From Luteibacter pinisoli (GTDB lineage: Bacteria > Pseudomonadota > Gammaproteobacteria > Xanthomonadales > Rhodanobacteraceae), in the NCBI RefSeq assembly GCF_006385595.1, contig NZ_CP041046.1:3658001-3722000 (forward strand): DNA of 64,000 bases. The letters run 5' to 3'. This document shows positions 8,259 to 17,300 of this stretch, in pieces. Each line of letters opens with the position of its first letter. The first letter of the stretch is position 1. A model generated the notes under the pieces. The model was not told where the DNA came from. It did not search any database and was given only the letters and a program-made list of their open reading frames with translations. Made by a program: the position numbers and the translations under genes.

Positions 8259-10334
8259 ATGCACAGCGCCATTCCCAAACCCAGTCCCGCCGGGAAGATC
8301 CTCTGGGTCGTCATCGCCATCATCGGCGCCTGGTGCCTCGGCGTCGTGGCCCTGCGCCGCGGTGAACCCATCAACGCCATCTGGATCGTCACCGCCTCAA
8401 TTGCGGTGTTCCTCATCGGCTACCGCTTCTACAGCCGCCTGATCGCCACGCGCGTACTGCAGCTGGATCCGAGTCGCGCCACACCGTCGGTGTTGCGTAA
8501 CGACGGCCTGGACTACGTGCCGACGGACAAATGGGTGGTGTTCGGCCATCACTTTGCCGCGATCGCCGGCGCCGGCCCCCTCGTCGGCCCCGTGCTCGCC
8601 GCCCAGATGGGCTACCTGCCCGGCATGCTGTGGATCCTGGTCGGCGTGGTCTTCGCCGGCGCGGTGCAGGATTTCATGATCCTGGGCCTCTCCCTGCGCC
8701 GTGACGGCCGCTCGCTCGGCCACATGTTGCGCGAAGAACTCGGCGAGGTACCTGGCGTCATCGCCATGGTGGGTGTGCTGGTGCTGATGATGATCGTGCT
8801 CGCCGTGCTCGCGCTGGTCGTGGTCAAGGCGCTGACGCATAGCCCCTGGGGGACGTTCACCGTCGCGGCGACCATCCCCATCGCGCTGCTGATGGGCCTG
8901 TACCTGCGCTATTTCCGCCCGGGGCGCATCCTCGAAGTGTCGATCATCGGCCTCGTTCTGCTCCTGGCGTCCATCTGGTTCGGCAAGACCGTCAACGACA
9001 CGCCGTCGCTTGCCGTGCTGTTCGACTACGACGCGAAGGCCCTGGCCTGGTGGCTGATTGGCTACGGCTTCTGCGCGTCGGTGCTGCCGGTGTGGCTGCT
9101 GCTCGCGCCACGCGATTACCTTTCCACCTTCCTTAAGATCGGCACCATCCTGCTGCTGGCCCTGGCCATCTTCCTCGCCGCGCCCACCCTGCAGATGCCC
9201 GCGGTCACCCAGTTCATCGACGGCACCGGGCCGGTGTTCCAGGGCAACCTGTTCCCGTTCCTGTTCATCACCATTGCCTGCGGCGCCGTCTCGGGCTGGC
9301 ATTCGATCATCGCCTCGGGCACGACGCCGAAGCTGCTGGCGAACGAAGGCGAGGCACGGCTGGTGGGTTACGGCGGCATGCTGATGGAGGCCTTCGTCGC
9401 CATCATGGCGCTGATCGCCGCGTCGTCGCTGCATCCGGGCGTGTACTTCGCCATGAACTCGCCGGGCGCGCTGGTGGGCACCACGGTGCAGGACGCCGCC
9501 ACCGCCATCAGCGGCTGGGGCTTCATCGTAACGCCGGCGGAACTGACGGACACCGCGAAGAATATCGGTGAATCCACCATCCTCGGCCGCGCCGGTGGCG
9601 CCCCGACGCTGGCGGTGGGCATGGCCCAGCTGCTGCACGGGATCATGCCCGGCGAAGGGATGATGGCACTGTGGTACCACTACGCCATCCTGTTCGAAGC
9701 GCTGTTCATCCTGACCACCGTCGATGCCGGCACGCGCGTCGGCCGCTTCATGATCCAGGAACTGGCGGGCATGGCGTATGCGCCGCTGAAGAAGACGGAT
9801 TCATGGGTGAGCAACATCCTCGCCACCGTCATCTGCGTCAGCCTGTGGGGCTACTTCCTCTACCAGGGCGCCGTGGACCCGCTGGGCGGCATCAACACCC
9901 TGTGGCCCCTGTTCGGCATCGCCAACCAGATGCTCGCCGCCATCGCACTGATGCTGGCGACGGTGGTGACGGTGAAGCTGAAGCGCGAGCGTTACGTCCT
10001 GGTGCCTGCGGTGCCGGCCGTGTGGCTGGTCGTGTGCACGCTCACCGCCGGCTGGCAGAAGCTGTTCGACGAGAAGATCAGCTTCACCGCGGTGATGCAC
10101 AAGTATTCCGATGCGGTCGACGCCGGGAAGCTGCTGGCGCCGGCGAAGTCGCCCGAGGAGATGCAGCGGATCATCGGTAATGCGCGCGTGGACCTGATCC
10201 TCACCAGCCTGTTCATGCTGCTGGTGCTGACGATGCTGTTCTTCTCGCTGCGGGTGATCGTCCGCGCGTGGCGTGCGAATCATGCGACGGCGCATGAGGA
10301 GCCGTACGTGGCCCTGTCGAGCGTGGTGCCGTGA
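8259..10334 (+). CDS. cstA: Carbon starvation protein CstA-type transporter
   Basis: An inner-membrane transporter of 691 residues with many hydrophobic helices, of the CstA/BtsT family that imports pyruvate (and possibly peptides) in E. coli. The conserved block FGHHFAAIAGAGPLVGP is present, as are AVQDFM, ACGAVSGWHS and GTTPKLLANEGEAR. The ATG at 8259 follows AGGGGAG at a good distance and aligns with the E. coli start. An in-frame ATG at 8169 would add 30 non-family residues. The GTG of the YbdD-type gene overlaps its stop, so the two are translationally coupled, the usual arrangement in this family. Confidence 0.93.
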   Translation: MHSAIPKPSPAGKILWVVIAIIGAWCLGVVALRRGEPINAIWIVTASIAVFLIGYRFYSRLIATRVLQLDPSRATPSVLRNDGLDYVPTDKWVVFGHHFAAIAGAGPLVGPVLAAQMGYLPGMLWILVGVVFAGAVQDFMILGLSLRRDGRSLGHMLREELGEVPGVIAMVGVLVLMMIVLAVLALVVVKALTHSPWGTFTVAATIPIALLMGLYLRYFRPGRILEVSIIGLVLLLASIWFGKTVNDTPSLAVLFDYDAKALAWWLIGYGFCASVLPVWLLLAPRDYLSTFLKIGTILLLALAIFLAAPTLQMPAVTQFIDGTGPVFQGNLFPFLFITIACGAVSGWHSIIASGTTPKLLANEGEARLVGYGGMLMEAFVAIMALIAASSLHPGVYFAMNSPGALVGTTVQDAATAISGWGFIVTPAELTDTAKNIGESTILGRAGGAPTLAVGMAQLLHGIMPGEGMMALWYHYAILFEALFILTTVDAGTRVGRFMIQELAGMAYAPLKKTDSWVSNILATVICVSLWGYFLYQGAVDPLGGINTLWPLFGIANQMLAAIALMLATVVTVKLKRERYVLVPAVPAVWLVVCTLTAGWQKLFDEKISFTAVMHKYSDAVDAGKLLAPAKSPEEMQRIIGNARVDLILTSLFMLLVLTMLFFSLRVIVRAWRANHATAHEEPYVALSSVVP

Positions 10335-10528
10335 GTACGCTGGCGCGGCGCTCGTTCTGGCAATGGGCGGTGCAGACGGCGCGGTTGTGCTGCGGGGTGC
10401 CGGATTACGATGTGTATGTGAGGCATTTGCGTGAGCATCATCCCGAGCGCCAGGTGCCGACGTACAAGGAGTTTTTCCGCGAAAGGCAGGAGGCGCGCTA
10501 CCGGGGGACCGGAGGGCGCTGTTGCTGA
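10331..10528 (+). CDS. YbdD/YjiX family small protein
   Basis: A 65-residue protein with the family core CCGVPDYDVYVRHLREHHP followed by PTYKEFFRERQEARYRG. The GTG start overlaps the cstA stop (GTGA). Members of this family are encoded beside CstA or BtsT transporters in many bacteria and are thought to be needed for transport activity. Here it is the last gene before a strong terminator, so cstA and this gene form a two-gene unit. Confidence 0.9.
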   Translation: MSTLARRSFWQWAVQTARLCCGVPDYDVYVRHLREHHPERQVPTYKEFFRERQEARYRGTGGRCC

Positions 10529-10536
10529 TAACGAAA

Positions 10537-10565
10537 AGGCCGGCTTGATGCCGGCCTCTTTTTTT
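10537..10565 (+). terminator. Rho-independent terminator after cstA-ybdD
   Basis: A perfect 8-bp stem AGGCCGGC / GCCGGCCT with a 5-base loop is followed by C and seven T residues. It lies 8 bases past the ybdD-type stop and also precedes the convergent GntR gene end. Confidence 0.9.
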
Positions 10566-10587
10566 GGCGTTTCGAGTGGTCGCGGGG

Positions 10588-11295
10588 TTACTTCTTCCGG
10601 CCCTTGCGCATGTTGGCGCGTGAGTCGTCGATCATCGTGCGCATGGCCTGCGCAGCTTCGTTAGGACGGCGACGACGAATAGCTTCGTACACCGCGCGAT
10701 GGTGCGGTAGCGCGTACTTGAAGTTCTTCGCCGAGCGCGCGGACATCACGAAGAACGTGGCCAGTGCCGTCTCGATCACCGAAAACAGCGAGCTCAGCAA
10801 CTCGTTGTTGGTGGCGGCCAGGACGGCCTCGTGGAAGCGCAGGTCTGCCTCGGCCCATGCATCGAGGTCCGCGGATTCTTCCATCGCATCCAGCGCCTCG
10901 CCGATGGCGGCAAGTTGCTCGGGATCGCGGCGGCGGGCGGCAGCCATGCACGCGGCGGGCTCAATGATCTCGCGCATCTCGACGAGCTTGCCGACGAAAT
11001 CCTCGGTGGGCATCGCGGCGCAGCGCCAGGTGAGTACGTCGGGATCGAGGTGGTTCCAGAAGCGGGGGTCGCGAACGCGCATGCCCGTTTTCTGGCGGGT
11101 TTCGATCAGGCCTTTCGCGGCGAGCACCTTCAGCGCTTCGCGGAGGATGGTGCGGCTGACCTCCATCTGTGCGGCGAGCTGGGCCTCGCCGGGCAACGGA
11201 TCACCCGGGTGCAGTTTCCCGCCCACGATGGCGCTGCCGATCTCCTCGACGACCTGGCCGTGCAGGTTTCGTGTCATTGCCGCCTTTGTTGCCAT
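10588..11295 (-). CDS. FadR-subfamily GntR transcriptional regulator
   Basis: A 235-residue regulator. Residues 8-75 form the winged helix (GDPLPGEAQLAAQMEVSRTI, ALKVLAAKGLIE) and residues 90-225 the all-helical FCD ligand domain with conserved metal-site histidines (LRFHEAVLAA, LPHHRAVYEAI). Regulators of this type sense sugar acids such as galactonate or gluconate. The ATG at 11295 follows GGAAGGGG. It is divergent from a secreted aldose 1-epimerase, and the gap holds the palindrome TTGTC-C-GACAA, the kind of site such regulators bind, so it probably controls itself and that gene. The ligand is unknown. Confidence 0.9.
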   Translation of the reverse strand: MATKAAMTRNLHGQVVEEIGSAIVGGKLHPGDPLPGEAQLAAQMEVSRTILREALKVLAAKGLIETRQKTGMRVRDPRFWNHLDPDVLTWRCAAMPTEDFVGKLVEMREIIEPAACMAAARRRDPEQLAAIGEALDAMEESADLDAWAEADLRFHEAVLAATNNELLSSLFSVIETALATFFVMSARSAKNFKYALPHHRAVYEAIRRRRPNEAAQAMRTMIDDSRANMRKGRKK

Positions 11296-11375
11296 CGCGC
11301 GCCCCTTCCGCGTCCCTAGCCGGTGCATCCTAGCCATCTTTTCGCCCGCGGCCTTGACGCAGCGCAGCTTGTCAA

Positions 11376-11386
11376 TTGTCCGACAA
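11376..11386. promoter_or_regulatory. Candidate GntR/FadR-type operator
   Basis: The 11-bp palindrome TTGTC-C-GACAA lies between the divergent GntR gene and the epimerase gene. Further TTGTC copies begin at 11369 and 11395. FadR-subfamily regulators commonly bind short dyads of this form. It is 41 bases before the epimerase start, consistent with repression. Confidence 0.6.
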
Positions 11387-11427
11387 ATATGCTTTTGTCG
11401 GCTAAGTCATGACAGAGGGAGTGGAAG

Positions 11428-12570
11428 ATGCGCAAGCTATTGGCCGTGGCCATCACGGCATTCCTGTTCGGCGGCGCATCGGCCGCGTCGGCCGGCGAGG
11501 CGAGCAAGGCCTCCTTCGGCAGCACGCCGGATGGCAAGGATGTGACGGTCGTCACGCTCACCAACGGCAAGGGCGTCACGGCGAAGGTCATATCGCTCGG
11601 CGCCGCCCTGTACGCCCTGGATATCCCTGATCGCAACGGCAAGGCCGGCGACGTGGTGCTTGGCTACCCCGACCTGAAGGGTACCTTTGAGAAGCCGCAG
11701 TATTTCGGCGACACCGTGGGCCGCTATGCGAACCGCATTGCCAAGGGCAAGTTCAAGCTCGACGGCAAGGAGTACACCGTCCCCGTCAACGACGGCCCGA
11801 ACTCGCTGCACGGCGGCAAGCTGGGCTTCGACAAGGTGGTGTGGACGGTGGACAAGGTGGAGTCCGGTGCCACGCCCAGCGTCACGATGACCTACGTCAG
11901 CCCCGACGGCGACCAGGGTTATCCCGGCACGCTGACCGCCACGGCGACCTACACGCTCAACGACAAGAACGAACTGACCATCGAGTACACGGCGACGACG
12001 GACAAGCCGACCATCGTCAACATCACCAACCACACGTACTGGAACCTCGCAGGCGAGGGTTCGGGCAGCGTGATGGACCAGAAGCTGATGATTGCCGGCG
12101 ATGCGTACCTGCCGACGGATGCCACCGCCATCCCGACGGGTGAAGTGCGCGGCGTGGCCGGCACCGACTTCGACTTCCGCAAGGCCAAGCCGATCGGCCG
12201 CGACGTGCGCGACGCGAAGGAACAGCAGATCGTGTTTGGCCGCGGTTTCGACCACAACTGGGTGATCTCGCGCAAGGAAGCCGCGCAGCCGCGCGAAGTG
12301 GCGCGCGTGGCGGATCCGAAAAGCGGCCGCGTGCTGTCGCTGTGGTCGGCGCAGCCGGGCCTGCAGTTCTACTCGGGCAACTTCCTCGACGGCACCACCT
12401 CGGGCAAGTCGGGCGGTGTCTATCGCCAGGGCGACGCCTTCGCGCTGGAGCCGCAGCTCTTCCCGGATACGCCGAACCAGCCTGACTTCGGTTCGGCGCG
12501 GCTGGACCCGGGCCACACGTACAAGAACGTGATGACCTACAAGTTCAGTACCGACAAGGCGGCGAAATAA
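11428..12570 (+). CDS. galM: Secreted aldose 1-epimerase (galactose mutarotase family)
   Basis: A 380-residue GalM-family protein that would interconvert alpha and beta anomers of hexoses. A signal peptide covers about residues 1-22, so it acts in the periplasm or outside, unlike cytosolic E. coli GalM. Family motifs are visible: VGRYANRIAKGKF, the catalytic-region NITNHTYWNLAGEGSG, GFDHNW and LQFYSGNFLDGT. It is divergent from a FadR-type regulator with a palindromic operator between them. No galactose catabolic genes are adjacent, so a role in uptake of plant-derived sugars is only a suggestion. Confidence 0.92.
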   Translation: MRKLLAVAITAFLFGGASAASAGEASKASFGSTPDGKDVTVVTLTNGKGVTAKVISLGAALYALDIPDRNGKAGDVVLGYPDLKGTFEKPQYFGDTVGRYANRIAKGKFKLDGKEYTVPVNDGPNSLHGGKLGFDKVVWTVDKVESGATPSVTMTYVSPDGDQGYPGTLTATATYTLNDKNELTIEYTATTDKPTIVNITNHTYWNLAGEGSGSVMDQKLMIAGDAYLPTDATAIPTGEVRGVAGTDFDFRKAKPIGRDVRDAKEQQIVFGRGFDHNWVISRKEAAQPREVARVADPKSGRVLSLWSAQPGLQFYSGNFLDGTTSGKSGGVYRQGDAFALEPQLFPDTPNQPDFGSARLDPGHTYKNVMTYKFSTDKAAK

Positions 12571-12576
12571 CCGGGG

Positions 12577-13482
12577 CTAGCCGGCCTCGTGGTGCAGCGC
12601 TTCCGCTGGCTTCTTGCGGCGGAAGCGTGGCGCCAGTTCCACCATGTACATGGCCACCATGACCAGCGCGCCGCCGAGCAGCATGCGCGTGGTGAGCACG
12701 TCGACACCGAGCGCCACCGCGAAACCCGCGGCGAACACCGGCTCGGTGGTCATGACGATGGCGGCGCGCGTCGCCGGCATATGGGCCTGCGCCCAGGTCT
12801 GCACCAGCATCGCCAGCGCGCCGGCCACCAGGGCCATGTAAATGATGCTGACCCATGCCTTGCCATCGGGCGGCAGGGCCGGCCCATGGTGCGGGAGCGT
12901 GGCGAGCAGGCAGACCACGGCGATACCGAGCATCTGGATGGCCGACATGCCGAAGGCGTCGCCGGGCTTCGACCAGTGCCCCAGGCCGACGATATGCAGC
13001 GCATAGAGCGCCGCGGAGCCCAGCGTCAGCCACACGCCGAGATCCACGCTGAAACCATTGAGCGCGAGCACGCCCAGGCCGACCATGGCGAGCAGCACCG
13101 CTACCCAGGTCGTGGCGGGCATGCGCTGGCGAAAGAGGGCCAGCGCCAGGAACGGGGTGAACACGACGTACATGCCGGTGACGAAGCCACTGACGCTGGG
13201 TGAGGTCAGCGCCAGGCCTTCGGTCTGCAGCCACTGCGCGACACCGTAGAGAACGCCCAGGGCGAGCCCGCGCTGCAGCTGTGCGCGGCCCAGGCGACGC
13301 ACCGGCCCGGCAAACAGCACGAGCATGGCGACGGCGGCGATGGTGAAGCGCACGGCCAGGAAGTCGATCGGCAGCATGCGGCCGACGACGTCCTTGATCA
13401 TGACGAAGGTGGAACCCCAGATGGCGGTCACCGCCAGCAGGCCCAGCGTCGCCAGGCCACTGCCCTTCGGCGCGGTGCTCAT
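12577..13482 (-). CDS. EamA/DMT-family membrane transporter
   Basis: A 301-residue protein with ten hydrophobic helices in two EamA repeats. The family start TAIWGSTFVMIKDV and the second-repeat GFVTGMYVVFTPFLA are recognisable. DMT transporters export amino acids or other metabolites; the substrate cannot be read from sequence. The start ATG at 13482 overlaps the stop of the upstream glycosyltransferase (ATGA), so the two are coupled. An earlier in-frame start would lie inside the glycosyltransferase gene. It converges on galM with a 6-base gap. Confidence 0.88.
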   Translation of the reverse strand: MSTAPKGSGLATLGLLAVTAIWGSTFVMIKDVVGRMLPIDFLAVRFTIAAVAMLVLFAGPVRRLGRAQLQRGLALGVLYGVAQWLQTEGLALTSPSVSGFVTGMYVVFTPFLALALFRQRMPATTWVAVLLAMVGLGVLALNGFSVDLGVWLTLGSAALYALHIVGLGHWSKPGDAFGMSAIQMLGIAVVCLLATLPHHGPALPPDGKAWVSIIYMALVAGALAMLVQTWAQAHMPATRAAIVMTTEPVFAAGFAVALGVDVLTTRMLLGGALVMVAMYMVELAPRFRRKKPAEALHHEAG

Positions 13483-14348
13483 CGGCGTTTCCGCAGCAGC
13501 TGGCCCGGGATCTTCAGCAGGAAATGCGACCAGATGCCCAGCCACACGAGCCAGCGCACCAGCGGCTGTTTCGCCGCCGGATCATGCCGGCGGAACCACA
13601 GGTACATGCTGCGGTGCTTGTGCCGGCTGACGAACACCGGCCGGTGGCGGCTGGATCCGCCCTTGCCGTGCATGACGCGCACATCGCCGGCAAGCAGCAC
13701 CTGGTAACCGTGGTCACGCGCGCGGCGGCACAGGTCGATGTCTTCGCAGTGCAGGAAGAAGGCTTCGTCGAAACCACCCAGCGTTTCGAAGACGCTGCGC
13801 GGCATCAGCAGGATGGCACCCGACACGACCTCCGCCGGGACGGCACCGGTGGGCAGCGGGCCGGTGATGTCGATGCCGGCCGAGCCGCGGCCCAGCTTGG
13901 TGGCCAGGGCGCGCGCCAGCAGCGGATCACGCCGCCGCGAGGCCGGATCCACGTGCCCGGCTTCGTCCTGTACGACGGCACCGACGATGCCGGTATGCGG
14001 CCCGACATGCGCCGCCATCCGCGAGATGGTATCGGGTTCGATCAGGCAATCCGGGTTCAGCACCAGCAGCAGCTTGCCGCGTGCCTGCGCGGCGCCACGG
14101 TTCACCGCCGGGCCGAAGCCGAGGTTGGCGCGGTTGTACACCACGCTGACCCGGTCATCGGCGGCATAGGCGCGATCCAGCGCCTCGGGCACGCCATCGT
14201 CCGAGCCGTTGTCGACAATGATGACCTGGACAGGGCGATCGCTCGCGAGGGCGTGTTCCACGCACTCGCGAGTGAGCGGGCCGCTGTCGGCCAGCACGAT
14301 GATGACGCTGGTGAGATCGCCTGCTGTCACGGTCTTCGCTTCGTCCAA
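13479..14348 (-). CDS. Family 2 glycosyltransferase
   Basis: A 289-residue GT-A-fold enzyme. It has SVIIVLADSG at the nucleotide-binding N-terminus, VIIVDNGSDDG, NLGFGPAVNRG, LLVLNPDCL (the DxD-like site) and GGFDEAFFLHCEDIDLCRRA, the pattern of WbbL-like rhamnosyltransferases that decorate lipopolysaccharide or exopolysaccharide. There is no clear membrane segment except a weakly hydrophobic C-terminus. It starts 8 bases after purL and overlaps the DMT gene, so it may be expressed from the purL transcript. Donor and acceptor sugars are unknown, and no other surface-sugar genes are nearby. Confidence 0.87.
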   Translation of the reverse strand: MDEAKTVTAGDLTSVIIVLADSGPLTRECVEHALASDRPVQVIIVDNGSDDGVPEALDRAYAADDRVSVVYNRANLGFGPAVNRGAAQARGKLLLVLNPDCLIEPDTISRMAAHVGPHTGIVGAVVQDEAGHVDPASRRRDPLLARALATKLGRGSAGIDITGPLPTGAVPAEVVSGAILLMPRSVFETLGGFDEAFFLHCEDIDLCRRARDHGYQVLLAGDVRVMHGKGGSSRHRPVFVSRHKHRSMYLWFRRHDPAAKQPLVRWLVWLGIWSHFLLKIPGQLLRKRR

Positions 14349-14356
14349 CGCCTGGG

Positions 14357-17300
14357 TTACCCGACCCAGGCGCGCGCGTTGCGGAACATGCGCATCCAGG
14401 GCGAATCCTCACCCCACTGCTCCGGGTGCCAGCTGAGCTGGGCACTGCGGAACACGCGCTCGGGGTGCGGCATCATGATCATGACGCGGCCGTCCGCGGC
14501 GGTGAACGCCGTGAGGCCACCCGGCGAACCGTTGGGGTTCAGCGGGTAGTGCTCGGTCGGCTTGCCACGGTTGTCCACGAAGCGCGCCGCGGCGTGGCTC
14601 TTGGACGGGCTGCACACGTTGGGGAAGTGCACGCGGCCTTCGCCGTGGGCCACGGCCACCGGCAGGCGCGAGCCGCCCATGCCGCGCAGGAAGATGCTGC
14701 CCGAGTCGAGGATCTCGATCGTCGCCAGGCGCGCTTCGTACTGCTCGGACTGGTTGCGCAGGAACTGCGGCCAGTGCTTCGCGTCCGGAATGATGTCCTT
14801 CAGCTGCGACATCATCTGGCAGCCGTTGCACACGCCCAGCGCGAACTTGGAACCGTCTTCGAAGAAGCGGGCGAACTGCTCGCGCAGCGCGTCGTTGTAG
14901 AGGATGGAGGTGGCCCAGCCGCGGCCGGCGCCCAGCACGTCGCCGTAGGAGAAACCGCCGCAGGCGGCAAGGCCACGGAAGTCCTTCAGGTGGTAACGGC
15001 CCGACGCCAGGTCGGTCATGTGCACGTCCACCGCGTCGAAGCCGGCGCGGGAGAAGGCGGCCGCCATTTCCACCTGGCCGTTGACGCCCTGCTCGCGCAG
15101 GATGGCCACGCGCGGACGCACGCCGGTGGCGATGTAGGGTGCGGCGATATCGTCAGCCGGGTCGAAGGTGAGCTTCGGCGACAGGCCGGGGTCCGCGTCG
15201 TCCAGGCGCCATTCGCTTTCCTGGTCGGCGCTGTGCGGATTGTCACGCAGGCGCTGCATGGCGTGGCTGGTTTCGTTCCACGCGCGGAACAGCTCGGTCC
15301 AGTTCCACTTGAACGGCGTTTCGCCATTGAGGTGCAGCTTGATGCCGAGCTTTTCCTTCGGCCGGCCCACGTTGTGGGTCATGCCGGCGAGGTTGTGCTT
15401 CACCAGCAGCGCTTCGAAGGCTTCGCGGTTGGCGCTGGCCACCTGGACCACCGCGCCGAGTTCTTCGTTGAACAGCGCACGCAGCGTGGCGTCGGCCCAG
15501 CCGTCCAGGCGCAGGTCGAGGCCGCAACGGCCGGCGAAGGCCATTTCCAGCAGGGTGATGATGGCGCCGCCGTCGGAACGGTCGTGGTAGGCCAGCAGCA
15601 GGCCACCGCGGTTGGCTTCCTGGATCAGCTCGAACATCGCGCGCAGGCGCTTCGGGTCGTCCAGGTCGGGCGGCACGCCGCCGCCGCGGTTGAACACCTG
15701 GGTGAGCGCCGAACCGCCGAGGCGGTCGCGGCCTGCGCCAAGGTCGATCAGCCACAGGTCGGTGTCGCCGCGGTCGAGCTTGAGCTGCGGCGTGAGCACA
15801 CGGCGCACGTCGTCGACGCGCGCGAAACCGGTGATCACCAGCGACACCGGCGACACGGTCTTCTGTTTCTTGCCGGCCTCGTCGGTCCACACCGTCTGCA
15901 TGAACAGCGAGTCCTTGCCGACCGGGATGGCGATGTCGAGCTCGGGGCACAGTTCCATGCCCACGGCGCGCACGGCGTCGAACAGCGCCGCGTCTTCGCC
16001 GGGGTGGTTCACCGCGGCCATCCAGTTGGCGGACAGGCGGATCTCTTCCAGCTTGATCGGCGCGGCGGCCATGTTGAGGATGGCTTCGCCCACGGCCATG
16101 CGCGCGGCATCCGCGCTGGACAAAAGGGCCACCGGCGCGCGCTCGGCCATGGCCATGGCTTCGCCGGTATAGCCGTCGAAGTCGGTCATGGTCACGGCGA
16201 CGTCGGCCACCGGCACCTGCCACGGGCCGACCATCTGGTCGCGTGCGTTCAGGCCGCCCACGGTGCGGTCACCGATGGTGATCAGGAAGTTCTTGCTACC
16301 GACGGCCGGCAGGCGCAGGACGCGCATCAGCGCTTCGTCCATGCCCATGCCGGTGAGGTCGGCCACCAGGTCCACGCGCGGCTTCACGCGCACCGCATCG
16401 CGATGCATGCGCGGCGCCTTGCCGAACAGCACGTCCATGCGCAGGTCGATCACGGTGATGTCGCGGCGCGGATCGCGCACGATCAGGCGCGCTTCCTCGG
16501 TGGCATCGCCGACCACGGCGAACGGGCAGCGCTCGCGCTTGCAGAAGGCTTCGAACGCGGCCACGTCTTCCGGGCCAATGGCCAGGACGTAACGCTCCTG
16601 CGATTCGTTGCTCCACACCTGCATGGGCGACAGCGTGGGATCGTCGCAGGGCACCTTCGACAGGTCGATGATGCCGCCGACGCCCGCGTCGTTGAGGATC
16701 TCGGGGATGGCGTTGGACAGGCCGCCCGCGCCCACGTCGTGGATGCTGACGATGATGTTCCTGTCGCCCATCGCCCAGCAGGCGTCGATGACCTGCTGGC
16801 AGCGACGCTCCATTTCCGGGTTGTCGCGCTGCACCGAGGCAAAATCGAGTTCCGCGCTGGAGGTGCCGGAAGCGACCGACGAGGCGGCACCGCCGCCCAG
16901 GCCGATCAGCATGGCCGGGCCACCGAGCACGATCACCTTGTCGCCCGGGCGCACGTCACGCTTCTGCACGTGCTGCTCGCGGATGGCGGCGAGGCCGCCG
17001 GCCAGCATGATCGGCTTGTCGTAGCCGCGGCGAAGGCCCTTCTCGCCGGTTTCCTGTTCGAACGTGCGGAAGTAGCCGCCGAGTGCCGGGCGGCCGAATT
17101 CGTTGTTGAACGCGGCGGCGCCCAGCGGGCCGTCACGCATGATTTCAAACGCGCTGGCCATGCGCGGCGGCAGCGGACGCGGCTGCTCCCACGGACGCGG
17201 CGTGCCCGGGATACGCAGGTGCGACACCGAGAAACCGGTGAGGCCGGCCTTCGGCTTGCCGCCGCGGCCGGTGGCGCCTTCGTCACGGATTTCGCCACCG

